From positions 43,666 through 107,665 of the forward strand of contig CABRZP010000007.1 of the NCBI GenBank assembly GCA_902475545.1: a stretch of 64,000 bases of DNA. The letters run 5' to 3'. How positions within the stretch are numbered: position 1 is the first letter of the stretch; each line of letters begins with the position of its first letter. Both the position numbers and the translations under genes were made by a program. Source of the DNA: an uncultured bacterium. Its GTDB lineage: Bacteria > Cyanobacteriota > Vampirovibrionia > Gastranaerophilales > Gastranaerophilaceae. Positions 43,184 through 52,161 of this stretch are shown in pieces. Below the pieces are notes generated by a model, which saw only the letters and a list, made by a program, of their open reading frames with translations, was not told the DNA's origin and did no database searches.

Positions 43184-43593
43184 GTGGTAAAAATAGAAAA
43201 CAAATTCATACCAATATTGGTAGCAGAATACCCACTCTGGCGAGGAGAAAGGTGGTTTAGGGGAATCCCCTGATGACTCGAGCCATTTAATCAAGCGTAT
43301 TTTTCTTTTTTTGTCGCAATAAAAAAGCGGATTACGAGCAGAGGCTAAAAGGCTGGGCGTTGAGCCCTGACTGTAATGCCGTTTAATGCGAGTAACCAAG
43401 TTGAAAAAGTGGACAAAGAAATATTCTTTTTAAAATAAATTCTGTTTCTTCATTTCTTTCTCTTTTATTGCGAGTAAAAGAGAAAGAAACGCAAGCAAAG
43501 AAAGAGAAAAACGCTGACCAAATAATTCGAGTTATCAGACACTACGTTTCCGAACCTTCTTTTGATTATCCTGCGGATAATAATTATTATGCA
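43184..43593. repeat. intergenic region with two opposed copies of the palindromic element
   Basis: Read on the minus strand, 43335-43250 contains ATTGCGA, GAAAAATACGC, CTCGAGTCATCAGGGGATTCCCC, matching the 39.4 kb element. On the plus strand, 43450-43565 contains the hairpin TTTCTCTTTTATTGCGAGTAAAAGAGAAAG (arms TTTCTCTTTTA), AAGAGAAAAACGC, CGAGTTATCAG and ACGTTTCCGAACCTTC. CCAATATTGGTAGCAG at about 43210-43225 recurs at the right end of the window. No gene is seen here. Confidence 0.75.
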
Positions 43594-46122
43594 CTAGAAT
43601 TTTTTCAACTTAGCGTAAGCCGCATCCATGGCCTTCTTACCTTGTTTGCCAAAATCAATAGTGTACATAACACTTTCTCCAATATTCATAACATCGGTTA
43701 TACGTCCAATCCCCATTTGTTCATGAAAAACTCGCTGCCCAATAGAATAAACATCACCTAACACTGGAGTAGTATTTTTTAGAGCATCTCTTTCTTCTGC
43801 TTGTTTTCGTTCATTTTGACGCTCCGCAGACATTTTACGAAGTGCTTCAATAGCATTTGAGCCGGCAATACGTCTCTGTTCTTCCGCTCTTTTTTTATTT
43901 TCGGCAGATTTAACTAAAATTGTACGCTGAGGTGTTCTATTTGAAACTGGCTTTGAATAAGTCGGTTTTGTATAAGAACTTGATGTATTATCATAATTCT
44001 TCCTACCGCCGGAAGCCAAACCTTTTCTTTGCGGAGCTACAAAATTAGTACCAAAACCTGATGATGGTTTAATATAACCATAACTATCTGATTCTGCACG
44101 GTTTTCTTTAGCTTTTGATACCGCACTTCTAAAGGTTGAACTACTTCTTGATAACCCCTCTGATTCGTAAGATTCAATCAAATTTTGCGGGATTTCTTCT
44201 ATGAATCTTGAAGGATTATAATATCTGTATTCACCCCATGTTTGACGGCGTTTTGCTGATACTAAATACAACTTTTCTTCAGCTCTCGTAATCCCAACAT
44301 ACATAAGTCTTCGCTCTTCCTCTACCTCGGACGGAACCTGAAGGGTTCTTTGACTAGGGAAAATCCCCTCATCCATACCAGCAATAAATACATGCGGGAA
44401 TTCAAGACCTTTTGCAGCATGCAGAGTCATCATAGTAATATTATTAGATTCTTCTTCCATAGAATCCAAATCAGAAACAAGTGCAACCTGTTGTAAAAAT
44501 TCGCCTAAGATATTATCTTCTTCTTCCGGTACAAATTCTTCCGCAACGTTTACAAGTTCCTGAAGGTTGTTAATATCATCTTGAAATTCAGGATCTGCTG
44601 CTGCTTTTGATTGTAATTCTGCAAGATAACCTGACTTTTCAATAACAAGCGTTACAAATTCTTTTAATGTATAAGAATCTTTTGCTTGCTGAAATTTATA
44701 AATTAAATTTGCAAAATCTTTTAATTTAGATTGAGTTTTTGCACTAATTTCAGATTCTTCACAAATTTTTATTGCCTCATAAAGGCTAATATCTCGTTCA
44801 TTTGCAAAATCTGTAAGATTTTTCATTGTTGTATCACCAATACCTCTTTTAGGAATATTTACAACACGACGCAAACTCTGTGAATCATCTGTATTATTAA
44901 TAAGTTTCAAATAACATAATACCGTTTTTACTTCAGCACGATCATAGAATTTTGTTCCGCCATAAATTCTATAAGGAACACCCGTTGCCATACAAGCTTC
45001 TTCTAACGCACGTGACTGATTATTTGTCCTGTACAGAATTGCAAATTTATTATAATTTCCACCTGCTGTTCTTCGAATATTACTTACGATATAATTTGCC
45101 TCATCTGCTTCATCTTCAGCAATATAATAGCTAAGCTTTTCGCCTTCACCTTTATTTGAATAAAGAACCTTATCCAAACGCTCATCATTATTTTCAATAA
45201 CAGCATTAGCAGCATTCAAAATATGAGCAGTTGAACGATAGTTCTGTTCCAGTTTTATTAATTTAGTATTCGGATAATCTTTTTGAAAATTCATAATTAT
45301 CGTAAAATCCGCACCACGCCAAGAATAAATGGACTGGTCAACATCACCAACTACGCACAAAGAACGCTCTTTTGGAACATCTTGTTCTAAATTTGTATAA
45401 AGCATATTAACAAGCTTGTATTGAGCTAGGTTAGTATCTTGATACTCATCAACCATAATATGCGGAAAACGTTCGTAGTATTGTTTTCTCACTTCTTCAT
45501 TTTGTTCCAAAAGTTTTACTGTCAACATCAACATATCATCAAAATCAATAGCATTGTTGGCATTAAGAACTTTTTCATACTCTTCGTATACAGAAGCAAT
45601 TCTTTGAGATTTAAAATCTCTGGCAAAAGTTGCAAAATTTGTTGCATCCTGCATTTTGTTTTTAGCATTAGATATAACAGATTTCACTAATTTAGTCGGA
45701 TAAACTTTATCATCAAGATTAAGCTTTTTAATAGCTCTTGTTATAATTTGATTAGTATCAGAATCATCATAAATTGTGAAATTTTTATCAAGATTTTTGC
45801 CTGTTGCTGTATTATATTTATCGATATTTTCTCTCAATATTCTTCCGCAAATTCCGTGGAAAGTTCCAACCCACATATATTTAACCGTATCTTCACCGAT
45901 AATTTTGCCGATACGTTCTTTCATTTCTTTTGCGGCTTTATTGGTAAATGTAACAGCCAGTATATTTCTCGGTTTGGTACCATTTTGAATCATATATGCA
46001 ATACGGGTAGTTAAAACCTTTGTTTTTCCTGAACCTGCACCTGCTAAAATCAATAATGGCCCCTGTGTAGTTTGAACAGCTTCAACCTGCTCCTTATTAA
46101 GATTTTCTAATAGATTTTTCAT
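43594..46122 (-). CDS. pcrA: UvrD/PcrA-type superfamily 1 DNA helicase
   Basis: This is a 3'-5' helicase of repair and replication restart. It has the Q motif NLNKEQVEAV, Walker A LAGAGSGKT, motif II VDEYQDTN, motif III VGDVDQSIYSWRGAD, motif IV LEQNYRST, motif V TMMTLHAAKGLEF and motif VI RRLMYVGITRAEE. The C-terminus has a Ser/Lys-rich linker and a Tudor-like domain (VFHEQMGIGRITDVMN) typical of PcrA. The frame extends 14 codons upstream, but the ATG at 46122 follows GGGAAGAGG closely. It is divergent from the SLOG gene. Confidence 0.95.
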   Translation of the reverse strand: MKNLLENLNKEQVEAVQTTQGPLLILAGAGSGKTKVLTTRIAYMIQNGTKPRNILAVTFTNKAAKEMKERIGKIIGEDTVKYMWVGTFHGICGRILRENIDKYNTATGKNLDKNFTIYDDSDTNQIITRAIKKLNLDDKVYPTKLVKSVISNAKNKMQDATNFATFARDFKSQRIASVYEEYEKVLNANNAIDFDDMLMLTVKLLEQNEEVRKQYYERFPHIMVDEYQDTNLAQYKLVNMLYTNLEQDVPKERSLCVVGDVDQSIYSWRGADFTIIMNFQKDYPNTKLIKLEQNYRSTAHILNAANAVIENNDERLDKVLYSNKGEGEKLSYYIAEDEADEANYIVSNIRRTAGGNYNKFAILYRTNNQSRALEEACMATGVPYRIYGGTKFYDRAEVKTVLCYLKLINNTDDSQSLRRVVNIPKRGIGDTTMKNLTDFANERDISLYEAIKICEESEISAKTQSKLKDFANLIYKFQQAKDSYTLKEFVTLVIEKSGYLAELQSKAAADPEFQDDINNLQELVNVAEEFVPEEEDNILGEFLQQVALVSDLDSMEEESNNITMMTLHAAKGLEFPHVFIAGMDEGIFPSQRTLQVPSEVEEERRLMYVGITRAEEKLYLVSAKRRQTWGEYRYYNPSRFIEEIPQNLIESYESEGLSRSSSTFRSAVSKAKENRAESDSYGYIKPSSGFGTNFVAPQRKGLASGGRKNYDNTSSSYTKPTYSKPVSNRTPQRTILVKSAENKKRAEEQRRIAGSNAIEALRKMSAERQNERKQAEERDALKNTTPVLGDVYSIGQRVFHEQMGIGRITDVMNIGESVMYTIDFGKQGKKAMDAAYAKLKKF

Positions 46123-46144
46123 GACCTCTTCCCAAATAAAAAAA

Positions 46145-46162
46145 AATATGCTATAATTAAGC
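46145..46162 (+). promoter_or_regulatory. extended -10 promoter in a small palindrome
   Basis: TGCTATAAT (46149-46157) lies in ATGCT-ATAATTA-AGCAT, between the divergent pcrA and SLOG genes. The -35 region is weak. The palindrome could serve both directions. Confidence 0.5.
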
Positions 46163-46211
46163 ATAATTGAAAAATGTTATTAATGCAATTAGATAGAAGG
46201 TAAAAGAAAAC

Positions 46212-46811
46212 ATGACAGAAAGTGATATGGAAATTTTATTAAGTTCAGACGATAAGAACAATGATGTTCAAAAATCAATAGTTGTACCAATTGATGATGA
46301 AATGGATACTGTAAAATCAGATTCTCCAAATACTGTTGATGAATTGGCTATGGAATTGGCAACTATTAAACAATCAGCAAAAAAAATTGCAATTATCGGA
46401 AGTAGAAATCTTCCAATCACACATCAACAAATGATTGAAACTCTAGCAACAGCACTTGTAATGCAAGGTAATACAATCATTACCTCAGGAGGTTCTTCAG
46501 GAACTAACGCTGCGGCAATCCGCGGTGCTATGAAAGCTAATCCTGAAAAATTAAGTGTAGTTTTACCTCAAACTATTGGACAACAGCCATCTGACGTTCA
46601 AGATCAATTGATTGGTGTTCCTAATATTATTGAACATGCTGACAGAGCTATGATGACTCTTGCAGATGCATCAAGAGTTTGTAACAGAGAAATTATTGAT
46701 GAATGTAATCAATTAATTTGTTTCCTTTCTCATACAAGTAAAACTCTTCATAATGCAGTCCAATATGCAGAAGAAGGGCATAAAGTTATCACTGTATTCT
46801 ATTTAGATTAA
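46212..46811 (+). CDS. DprA-like/SLOG Rossmann protein conserved in Cyanobacteria
   Basis: The 199-residue protein has a disordered acidic N-terminus (about 45 residues), then a Rossmann-like domain: KKIAIIGSRNLPITHQQMIE, GNTIITSGGSSGTNAAAIRG and VVLPQTIGQQP, ending in LICFLSHTSKTLHNAVQ and VITVFYLD. From memory this closely follows a cyanobacterial protein annotated as DNA recombination-mediator protein A-like, of about 180 residues, which also contains 'LLGSRHVPITHQQLIE' and ends 'VVTLFYFD'. It is distinct from the true dprA at 36 kb. Nucleotide or nucleotide-derivative binding is likely; the function is unknown. Confidence 0.85.
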   Translation: MTESDMEILLSSDDKNNDVQKSIVVPIDDEMDTVKSDSPNTVDELAMELATIKQSAKKIAIIGSRNLPITHQQMIETLATALVMQGNTIITSGGSSGTNAAAIRGAMKANPEKLSVVLPQTIGQQPSDVQDQLIGVPNIIEHADRAMMTLADASRVCNREIIDECNQLICFLSHTSKTLHNAVQYAEEGHKVITVFYLD

Positions 46812-46821
46812 GGTTTTCCTT

Positions 46822-47991
46822 ATGAGTGATAAATTAAAGAAACTTACCGGTAAAAATCCGAAGGATTTTGAACCTGTAGCTTATAGTCTCATAAATAATA
46901 ATGATGCTGAACTTTTTTCTGAGCTTGTATCAAAAGATGATTTTTTGTTTGATTTTGTAAAACAAAATGTAGCTTCAAGATTAGAAAAAGTTTGTAATGC
47001 AAAAAATTATTTAAACTTGCTTAATTTTTTAAAATTTTATTCCCCATCTTATGAAGAATTTATAGTTAGCACATTAGCAAAATATGCTGATGAAGATTTA
47101 ACAGATAAAATACTTGAATTATTTGAAAATGGGACTGAAGATGAAAAAACATACTGTGCAAAATTCTTTTCTTATATTCAAGATCCACTGGCAATAGACC
47201 TGTTAAAGTTAAATGCATATTCCGAGAATTCTTCACTTAGCTCAAATTGTGCATCTACGCTTGCTATTTTGGGTGATACCGAATCTTACAATGAAGCTTT
47301 AAATAAATTAAACTCAAACGATGATTTCGAAAAATTAGACGCAGTAAAGTTTCTGGTTTCTTATGGCGATAAAAAAGCCGTTGCAAATATTATTGATACA
47401 ATAAAAAGCTCTAACTTATCTGAAAATATATCCGGAGAATTATTGTATCTTGTCGATTTATTTGAATTATTAAATACCAACAAAACAGACGGACTATTTG
47501 TTCTAAACAATATTATAAACGGTCTTGGTGAAATTCTCGGTCTATCTCAAACTTTTGATTTTCAACTTTATGACGTTTTTGATTATCTTTTAAACAATAA
47601 CATTACTCCCGAAACAGCAGTTGTATTGTTAAACGCTAAAGATAAATTTGAAACCTTAACAGAAAACGATGAATATCTTTTTGATGAAACCAAAGATGTA
47701 AAACAAGAAATTTATGATATTAAAAATCTGCTTAATTCAGCTAAATTACAAAATATAGACAACTCAATTAATGAACAGTTAACAGAAAATAGTTTATTTG
47801 TATTTACAGCAATTGAATTAAGTTCAAATATAGAAAAATTTAAACAGTTATTAAATTCTAAAAATCAAACTCTTGTATTAAAGGCATTAGAAAAATTAAA
47901 AGAATTAAATAGCTTAACCACAGAAAATAAAGAGACAGCACTATCACATATTTCAGATGAAAATATAAAAAATATTATACAAGCAATATAA
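46822..47991 (+). CDS. helical-repeat (HEAT-like) protein
   Basis: This 389-residue acidic protein is made of helix pairs with HEAT-like pattern (for example DPLAIDLLKLNAYSENSSL and KLDAVKFLVSYGDKKAVANI). It has no signal peptide or catalytic motif. It starts 10 nt after the SLOG protein and 12 nt before the EF-hand protein, so the three probably form an operon. It may be a scaffold for the SLOG protein, which is a guess from position. Confidence 0.78.
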   Translation: MSDKLKKLTGKNPKDFEPVAYSLINNNDAELFSELVSKDDFLFDFVKQNVASRLEKVCNAKNYLNLLNFLKFYSPSYEEFIVSTLAKYADEDLTDKILELFENGTEDEKTYCAKFFSYIQDPLAIDLLKLNAYSENSSLSSNCASTLAILGDTESYNEALNKLNSNDDFEKLDAVKFLVSYGDKKAVANIIDTIKSSNLSENISGELLYLVDLFELLNTNKTDGLFVLNNIINGLGEILGLSQTFDFQLYDVFDYLLNNNITPETAVVLLNAKDKFETLTENDEYLFDETKDVKQEIYDIKNLLNSAKLQNIDNSINEQLTENSLFVFTAIELSSNIEKFKQLLNSKNQTLVLKALEKLKELNSLTTENKETALSHISDENIKNIIQAI

Positions 47992-48003
47992 AGAGGAAGT
48001 ATT

Positions 48004-48318
48004 ATGTTTAAATTTGGTCAAGAGAATAACCCGCCGGAAGGTTATAGAACTATTAATAATAATGAAATAATGAACTCCTATCTAAAACTAGATTTAGATG
48101 GGAGTTTTGAAGTCTCAAAAAATGAATGGATGCTTGCATTTATAAAACTATTAGGAAATGATATGCCAGCTCTTGAAAAAGATGGTCCTGATTCAATTAT
48201 GCAGAAAATAAAAGAATTATCTGATGAATTTGATCGTTACGATACAGACGGTAATAAATATATTGATTACGAAGAATATAAGAAAATCATAACAACTAAT
48301 ATTTTTATTGCAAAATAA
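48004..48318 (+). CDS. EF-hand calcium-binding protein
   Basis: The 104-residue cytoplasmic protein has two EF-hand loops: DLDGSFEVSKNE, somewhat degenerate, and DTDGNKYIDYEE, which has all canonical ligands (D1, D3, N5, D9, E12). The helices flanking the second loop are well formed. The ribosome binding site is AGAGGAAG. Bacterial calmodulin-like proteins of this size may act as calcium buffers or sensors. It closes the likely SLOG operon. Confidence 0.83.
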   Translation: MFKFGQENNPPEGYRTINNNEIMNSYLKLDLDGSFEVSKNEWMLAFIKLLGNDMPALEKDGPDSIMQKIKELSDEFDRYDTDGNKYIDYEEYKKIITTNIFIAK

Positions 48319-48407
48319 TCATACTTATCTTGCAATAATTTATGTTAGTACTATCATACAAGTGAGGTTCCTTCAAATAGAACCCCGAGAAAATGGAGGA
48401 ATGAAAA

Positions 48408-48665
48408 ATGAGTGTACTAGAAGCCGGTATGATGATATGTTTTGGTGCAAGTTGGCCGTTTCAAGTTGCCAAAACATATAAAACAAAAGAAGTAAAAGGA
48501 AAAAGTATTTTATTTCTGTGGCTGGTAGAAATAGGTTATGTATTAGGAATGCTTCACCATATTCTTTATGCCCCTGATAACGTTATTTATTTGTATTTAT
48601 TAAATTTTATCCTTGTCGGAACAGATATGACACTTTACTATAAATATAAAAATTTAAAGAAATAA
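48408..48665 (+). CDS. SemiSWEET/PQ-loop membrane protein
   Basis: The 85-residue protein has three hydrophobic helices. The first contains CFGASWPFQVAKTYKTKEVKG, a PQ-loop-like motif with WPFQ at the usual PQ site. SemiSWEETs are dimeric sugar uniporters of 85-100 residues. Helices 2 and 3 lie at about residues 32-50 and 57-78. A strong AATGGAGGAATG ribosome binding site is present. The sugar specificity cannot be told. Confidence 0.83.
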   Translation: MSVLEAGMMICFGASWPFQVAKTYKTKEVKGKSILFLWLVEIGYVLGMLHHILYAPDNVIYLYLLNFILVGTDMTLYYKYKNLKK

Positions 48666-48688
48666 AATCACATAAGTTTTACAATAAT

Positions 48689-48720
48689 AAAAGAGGCAGT
48701 TTTGAAAAACTGCCTCTTTT
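48689..48720. terminator. bidirectional terminator
   Basis: The 15-bp stem AAAAGAGGCAGTTTT/AAAACTGCCTCTTTT lies between the SemiSWEET gene and convergent minE. Confidence 0.92.
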
Positions 48721-48743
48721 ATTCTAACCTATATATTTAAAGT

Positions 48744-49256
48744 TTACTCTTTATCTTGTTCTGTATCAGAATCACTTTCATCAGCTGCATCATTACATTC
48801 ATCTTCTTGTGCATTTTCATCAGATTGAGAAGCTTCTTCTTCTGATTCCCGTTCTTCTGATGCTTCATCCTCTTCAAGATTTTCATCTTCTTCGGAGTCA
48901 TCGTCTTCAGATTCTTCTGAAAGTTTTTCATCTTCAGCTTTAAGAGCTTCTTCTATTTCAGCTTCGTCCTTTGCTCTAACAACAGGAATAGAAAGCATTA
49001 AAGCCATTTGTTCACCTTCTTGTTCAAAATTAAGTTCAAGAGCTTCTTTATCCATTTCAACATATTTGGAAAGTAATTCAACTAACTCTTTTCTCATACG
49101 CTGCAACAACTCTGGAGTAAGATTTGTTCTATCTTGCATAAGAACAACACGTAATCTGTTACAAGCAACATCTTTTGCATTTTCTTCTTTTGGAGCTGAT
49201 TGTCCAAAAAGACTTAAAACTCTATTATATAATTCGGTAAAAATATTTTCGCTCAT
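48744..49256 (-). CDS. minE: cell division topological factor MinE with acidic C-terminal tail
   Basis: This protein drives MinD oscillation by stimulating its ATPase. The N-terminal anti-MinCD part includes AKDVACNRLRVVLMQDRTNL and the dimerisation part includes RMRKELVELLSKYVEMD and MALMLSIPVVRAK. Normal MinE ends near residue 90-95. Here about 75 more residues of nearly pure Glu/Asp/Ser follow. The tail is in frame without interruption. The gene lies 1 nt after minD, completing minC-minD-minE. Confidence 0.92.
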   Translation of the reverse strand: MSENIFTELYNRVLSLFGQSAPKEENAKDVACNRLRVVLMQDRTNLTPELLQRMRKELVELLSKYVEMDKEALELNFEQEGEQMALMLSIPVVRAKDEAEIEEALKAEDEKLSEESEDDDSEEDENLEEDEASEERESEEEASQSDENAQEDECNDAADESDSDTEQDKE

Positions 49257-49257
49257 A

Positions 49258-50073
49258 TTACTTCTCCTTACCTACAAGGTTAGAGAAGAATTTCTTAACC
49301 TTAGCAAGAACACTTGTTTCTTCCTCAAGGTTTAAGAATGGAACTTCATTACCCATTATACGTTGTGCAACATTTCTATAAGCAGTACCTGCTAACGATT
49401 TATCATCATTAACAATAGGTTCACCTTTATTTGTTGAAGTGATAATTCCGGTATCCTCAGGGATTATACCGATTAAATCTGCTGAAAGAATTTCAACAAC
49501 ATCTTCAACACTCATCATATCATTTGATTTAATTAAATTAGGTCTTACTCTGTTAAGTAACAATTTGTAAGATGTAATTTCTTCTTTAGCTTCCAAAAGT
49601 CCGATAATTCTATCAGCATCACGAACAGCGGACATTTCCGGAGTTGTAACAACTATAGCTTCTGTCGCACCGGCAACGGCGTTTTGGAACCCTTGTTCAA
49701 TGCCTGCAGGACAATCTACTAGAATATAGTCAAAATCTTTTTTCAATTTATCGCAAATATCTTTTAATTGTTCCTCTGTAACAGCTGTTTTATCTCTTGT
49801 TTGAGCCGCAGCAAGTAAACACAAGTTAGGATTTTTTTTGTCTTTAACAAGTGCTTGTTTTAATTTACAGCGTTCTTCCACAACATCAACAATTGTATAT
49901 ACAATTCTATTTTCCAAACCTAGAAGCAAATCCAAATTTCTAAGCCCAAGGTCAGTGTCAATCATGACAACTTTATTACCGGCTCTGGCTAGAGCTGTTC
50001 CGATATTTGCATTAGTAGTAGTTTTACCAACACCGCCTTTACCGGATGTAATTACGATTACTCTACCTGTCAT
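49258..50073 (-). CDS. minD: septum site-determining ATPase MinD
   Basis: This membrane-associated ParA-type ATPase has the deviant Walker A SGKGGVGKTT, switch regions VMIDTDLGLRNLD and ILVDCPAGIEQGF, and a C-terminal amphipathic membrane-targeting helix (VLAKVKKFFSNLVG). At 271 residues it is typical. It lies 10 nt after minC and 1 nt before minE. Confidence 0.97.
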   Translation of the reverse strand: MTGRVIVITSGKGGVGKTTTNANIGTALARAGNKVVMIDTDLGLRNLDLLLGLENRIVYTIVDVVEERCKLKQALVKDKKNPNLCLLAAAQTRDKTAVTEEQLKDICDKLKKDFDYILVDCPAGIEQGFQNAVAGATEAIVVTTPEMSAVRDADRIIGLLEAKEEITSYKLLLNRVRPNLIKSNDMMSVEDVVEILSADLIGIIPEDTGIITSTNKGEPIVNDDKSLAGTAYRNVAQRIMGNEVPFLNLEEETSVLAKVKKFFSNLVGKEK

Positions 50074-50083
50074 TTATATCTCC

Positions 50084-50968
50084 TTAATTTTCGTCGTGTA
50101 ATTTTCTTATAACAATACTGCCTTTATACGTAAAAGCTTCTTCCGGAACATATTCGCATGATTTTTGAATATACGGAAGATTTACAGTATCAGGTCTTCT
50201 TGCAAAAACTTCACCAATTCTTATTTGAACAGGATTAAGTTTCAAAGCTCTAATTCGTGCATAATTATTACCGTCAGATCCTGCATGAGCAATTCCGCCA
50301 AGAATTCCCCAAACAGTGATATCCCCTTTTGCAATAATTTCAGCACCCGGATTTACGTCGCCAATTACAATAATATTTCCATCTGATGAAATACTTTGAC
50401 CGGAGCGTATTGTTTTTCTCAAATATAAAGTTGGAAGAGATTCTGCTGCATTTTTCATTGCAACAACCTCTTCATTTTTATCTTCTTTAACTTCCAAAGC
50501 TTCAACTTTCTCTGCAATTTCTTCATTATGATGAACAATTGGAGAAATTTCTTTATCTGAAGATTCTTGCACAGCCTCAACATTAGCTGGAGCTTCAAGT
50601 GTATCTTCTCCGAATATATTATCTAAAGCCTCGGATACTTCAGGAGTTGGCTCAGAATTATCAAAATCCGGAGCTTCAATTTCGTTAGTAAACTCAGAAA
50701 TTTTTATATCCAATGCGGTTGCAGATTCAAGAGTTTCTTCTGAACTTGTACTGATAAATGCAAGCTGTGATTCCATCAATTCTACAAGAGCTTTAATACT
50801 TGTTAATTCGGCTTGAGAAAGTGCCACTGAACCCAATTTCAAACATATATGTTTTTGTTTAGCTTCAGGCATGTCCAAAACTCTTGAAAGTTCATAAATT
50901 ACTTCAGAGGTCTTTTTAGCCGTGGTTAAATCCACGATAAAACCATTCTCTATATATCCCTTATCCAT
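50084..50968 (-). CDS. minC: septum site-determining protein MinC
   Basis: This is the inhibitor of FtsZ assembly. The MinC N-domain occupies about residues 1-95, and the beta-helical C-domain about 190-294 contains LYLRKTIRSGQSISSDGNII, VIGDVNPGAEIIAKGDI and VWGILGGIAHAG, which match the MinC_C signature. An acidic linker of about 90 residues (Glu/Pro/Val) between them is longer than in E. coli MinC (231 residues). It is the first gene of minCDE. Confidence 0.95.
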   Translation of the reverse strand: MDKGYIENGFIVDLTTAKKTSEVIYELSRVLDMPEAKQKHICLKLGSVALSQAELTSIKALVELMESQLAFISTSSEETLESATALDIKISEFTNEIEAPDFDNSEPTPEVSEALDNIFGEDTLEAPANVEAVQESSDKEISPIVHHNEEIAEKVEALEVKEDKNEEVVAMKNAAESLPTLYLRKTIRSGQSISSDGNIIVIGDVNPGAEIIAKGDITVWGILGGIAHAGSDGNNYARIRALKLNPVQIRIGEVFARRPDTVNLPYIQKSCEYVPEEAFTYKGSIVIRKLHDEN

Positions 50969-51065
50969 TTTTCCCTTTCCAAAATTCGGTTACATGAAGA
51001 GGGTACACGAAACAATTAAAGACTTCAAGAAATTATTTACTTTTTGTAATTAAATATTACATAAA

Positions 51066-52004
51066 TCAGGCAAGAAAAGTACTATCACTAACATATTTTG
51101 ATTTAACTCGTGCATCAAGTTCTGAAACTGTAATTTTGCCATCTTTGTTTGAATCTAAACCTCTATTGGCAGAGTAGTAACCTTCACCACTTGAGGTTAA
51201 TACTTCATTTTTTGCACGAGCAGGCAAGAAGATTAATGCATATAATTGACCGCCGGATAATTTTGCATCAGGAGCAAAACCTGCCATTTGTTTTGATCTT
51301 GAAATACATTTTTCAACATAATCTAATTGTTGTACAGGTGACATATTTCTCAATGCAGCAGTTGTTGTACCTAAAGCTTTAGCGGTTTGTTCCATAAATT
51401 GAATTAAACCTGAAGCAGAACTGTTTGGATTTTTAGCATCGGCTTTTAATCCTGATTCTGAATTCATTACACCTAATAAATCTCTGTAATTACAATTTAG
51501 ACGTTGTGCAATTTCTTTAACTTTCTTTAAAAATTCCGGCCCATATTTATTTTTATCACGATTTAAAGAAATACCTTGAGGTTCATTATCAGAAGCAACC
51601 GAAGCATTACCGGAAGCTCCTTGAGAAGATATACAACCAAATGGCATAAAAGTATTGTTTAAGTTTAATCTGAATGTTGGAGTTGGAAAGAAAGTACTAA
51701 ATGGTCTAAATGTTGAAGTTGAACAATAATTATTCAAACTAAATTGATTTGGATTTTGATAAATATTGAAATTAGGATTAAATGCAGTAAAGGTTGGAGC
51801 CTGCGGCATTTGCATTACCGGTAAGGTTGGCATGAATAATGATGTTGACGGTAAAGAAAACGCAGGAAATGTTGGAAATTGAGGCATTGCAGTTGCAGAA
51901 GCCATACCTAAAAAGAAGTTATATCTTGGAACTTCAGGAGTGCAACAACCCATCATAAATGGATTGGGCATATTATTAAAATTAAAATTAATCGTTCCGA
52001 ACAT
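51066..52004 (-). CDS. lytic transglycosylase (SLT) domain protein with EF-hand
   Basis: The C-terminal half is a goose-lysozyme/SLT fold: LLGVMNSESGLKADAKNP with catalytic Glu, SASGLIQFMEQTAKALG, and YVEKCISRSKQM. It is followed by an EF-hand-like DSNKDGKITVSE. The first 150 residues are low-complexity, rich in Pro, Phe, Asn and Met, without a classical signal peptide. The protein would cleave peptidoglycan glycan strands, perhaps with calcium control. ATG 52004 is taken as the start; a TTG at 52013 lies closer to AGGAG and is possible. Confidence 0.83.
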   Translation of the reverse strand: MFGTINFNFNNMPNPFMMGCCTPEVPRYNFFLGMASATAMPQFPTFPAFSLPSTSLFMPTLPVMQMPQAPTFTAFNPNFNIYQNPNQFSLNNYCSTSTFRPFSTFFPTPTFRLNLNNTFMPFGCISSQGASGNASVASDNEPQGISLNRDKNKYGPEFLKKVKEIAQRLNCNYRDLLGVMNSESGLKADAKNPNSSASGLIQFMEQTAKALGTTTAALRNMSPVQQLDYVEKCISRSKQMAGFAPDAKLSGGQLYALIFLPARAKNEVLTSSGEGYYSANRGLDSNKDGKITVSELDARVKSKYVSDSTFLA

Positions 52005-52161
52005 CCTATCCAATATCTCCTATATATATAAAGGTAAAAAATATATACAAATTGCATACTTTTTATACTATTGTTAATAAAACTTAATAATATTAAGAAG
52101 TTGTATTTTAGGAATAAACATGTTTATTATATATTAGGAGTAAGAATGAAGGATAGATAGA

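Noticed and set aside
43148..43399. 83-codon minus-strand frame in the secF-pcrA gap
   Set aside because: It runs across the REP-like element and palindromic repeats, so its reading frame is a by-product of repeat sequence.
48744..49256. Acidic MinE tail as a frameshift artefact
   Set aside because: The tail is in the same frame with a regular stop, uses gene-like codons, and ends before the shared terminator. The alternative frame there gives a Lys/Met-rich shadow.
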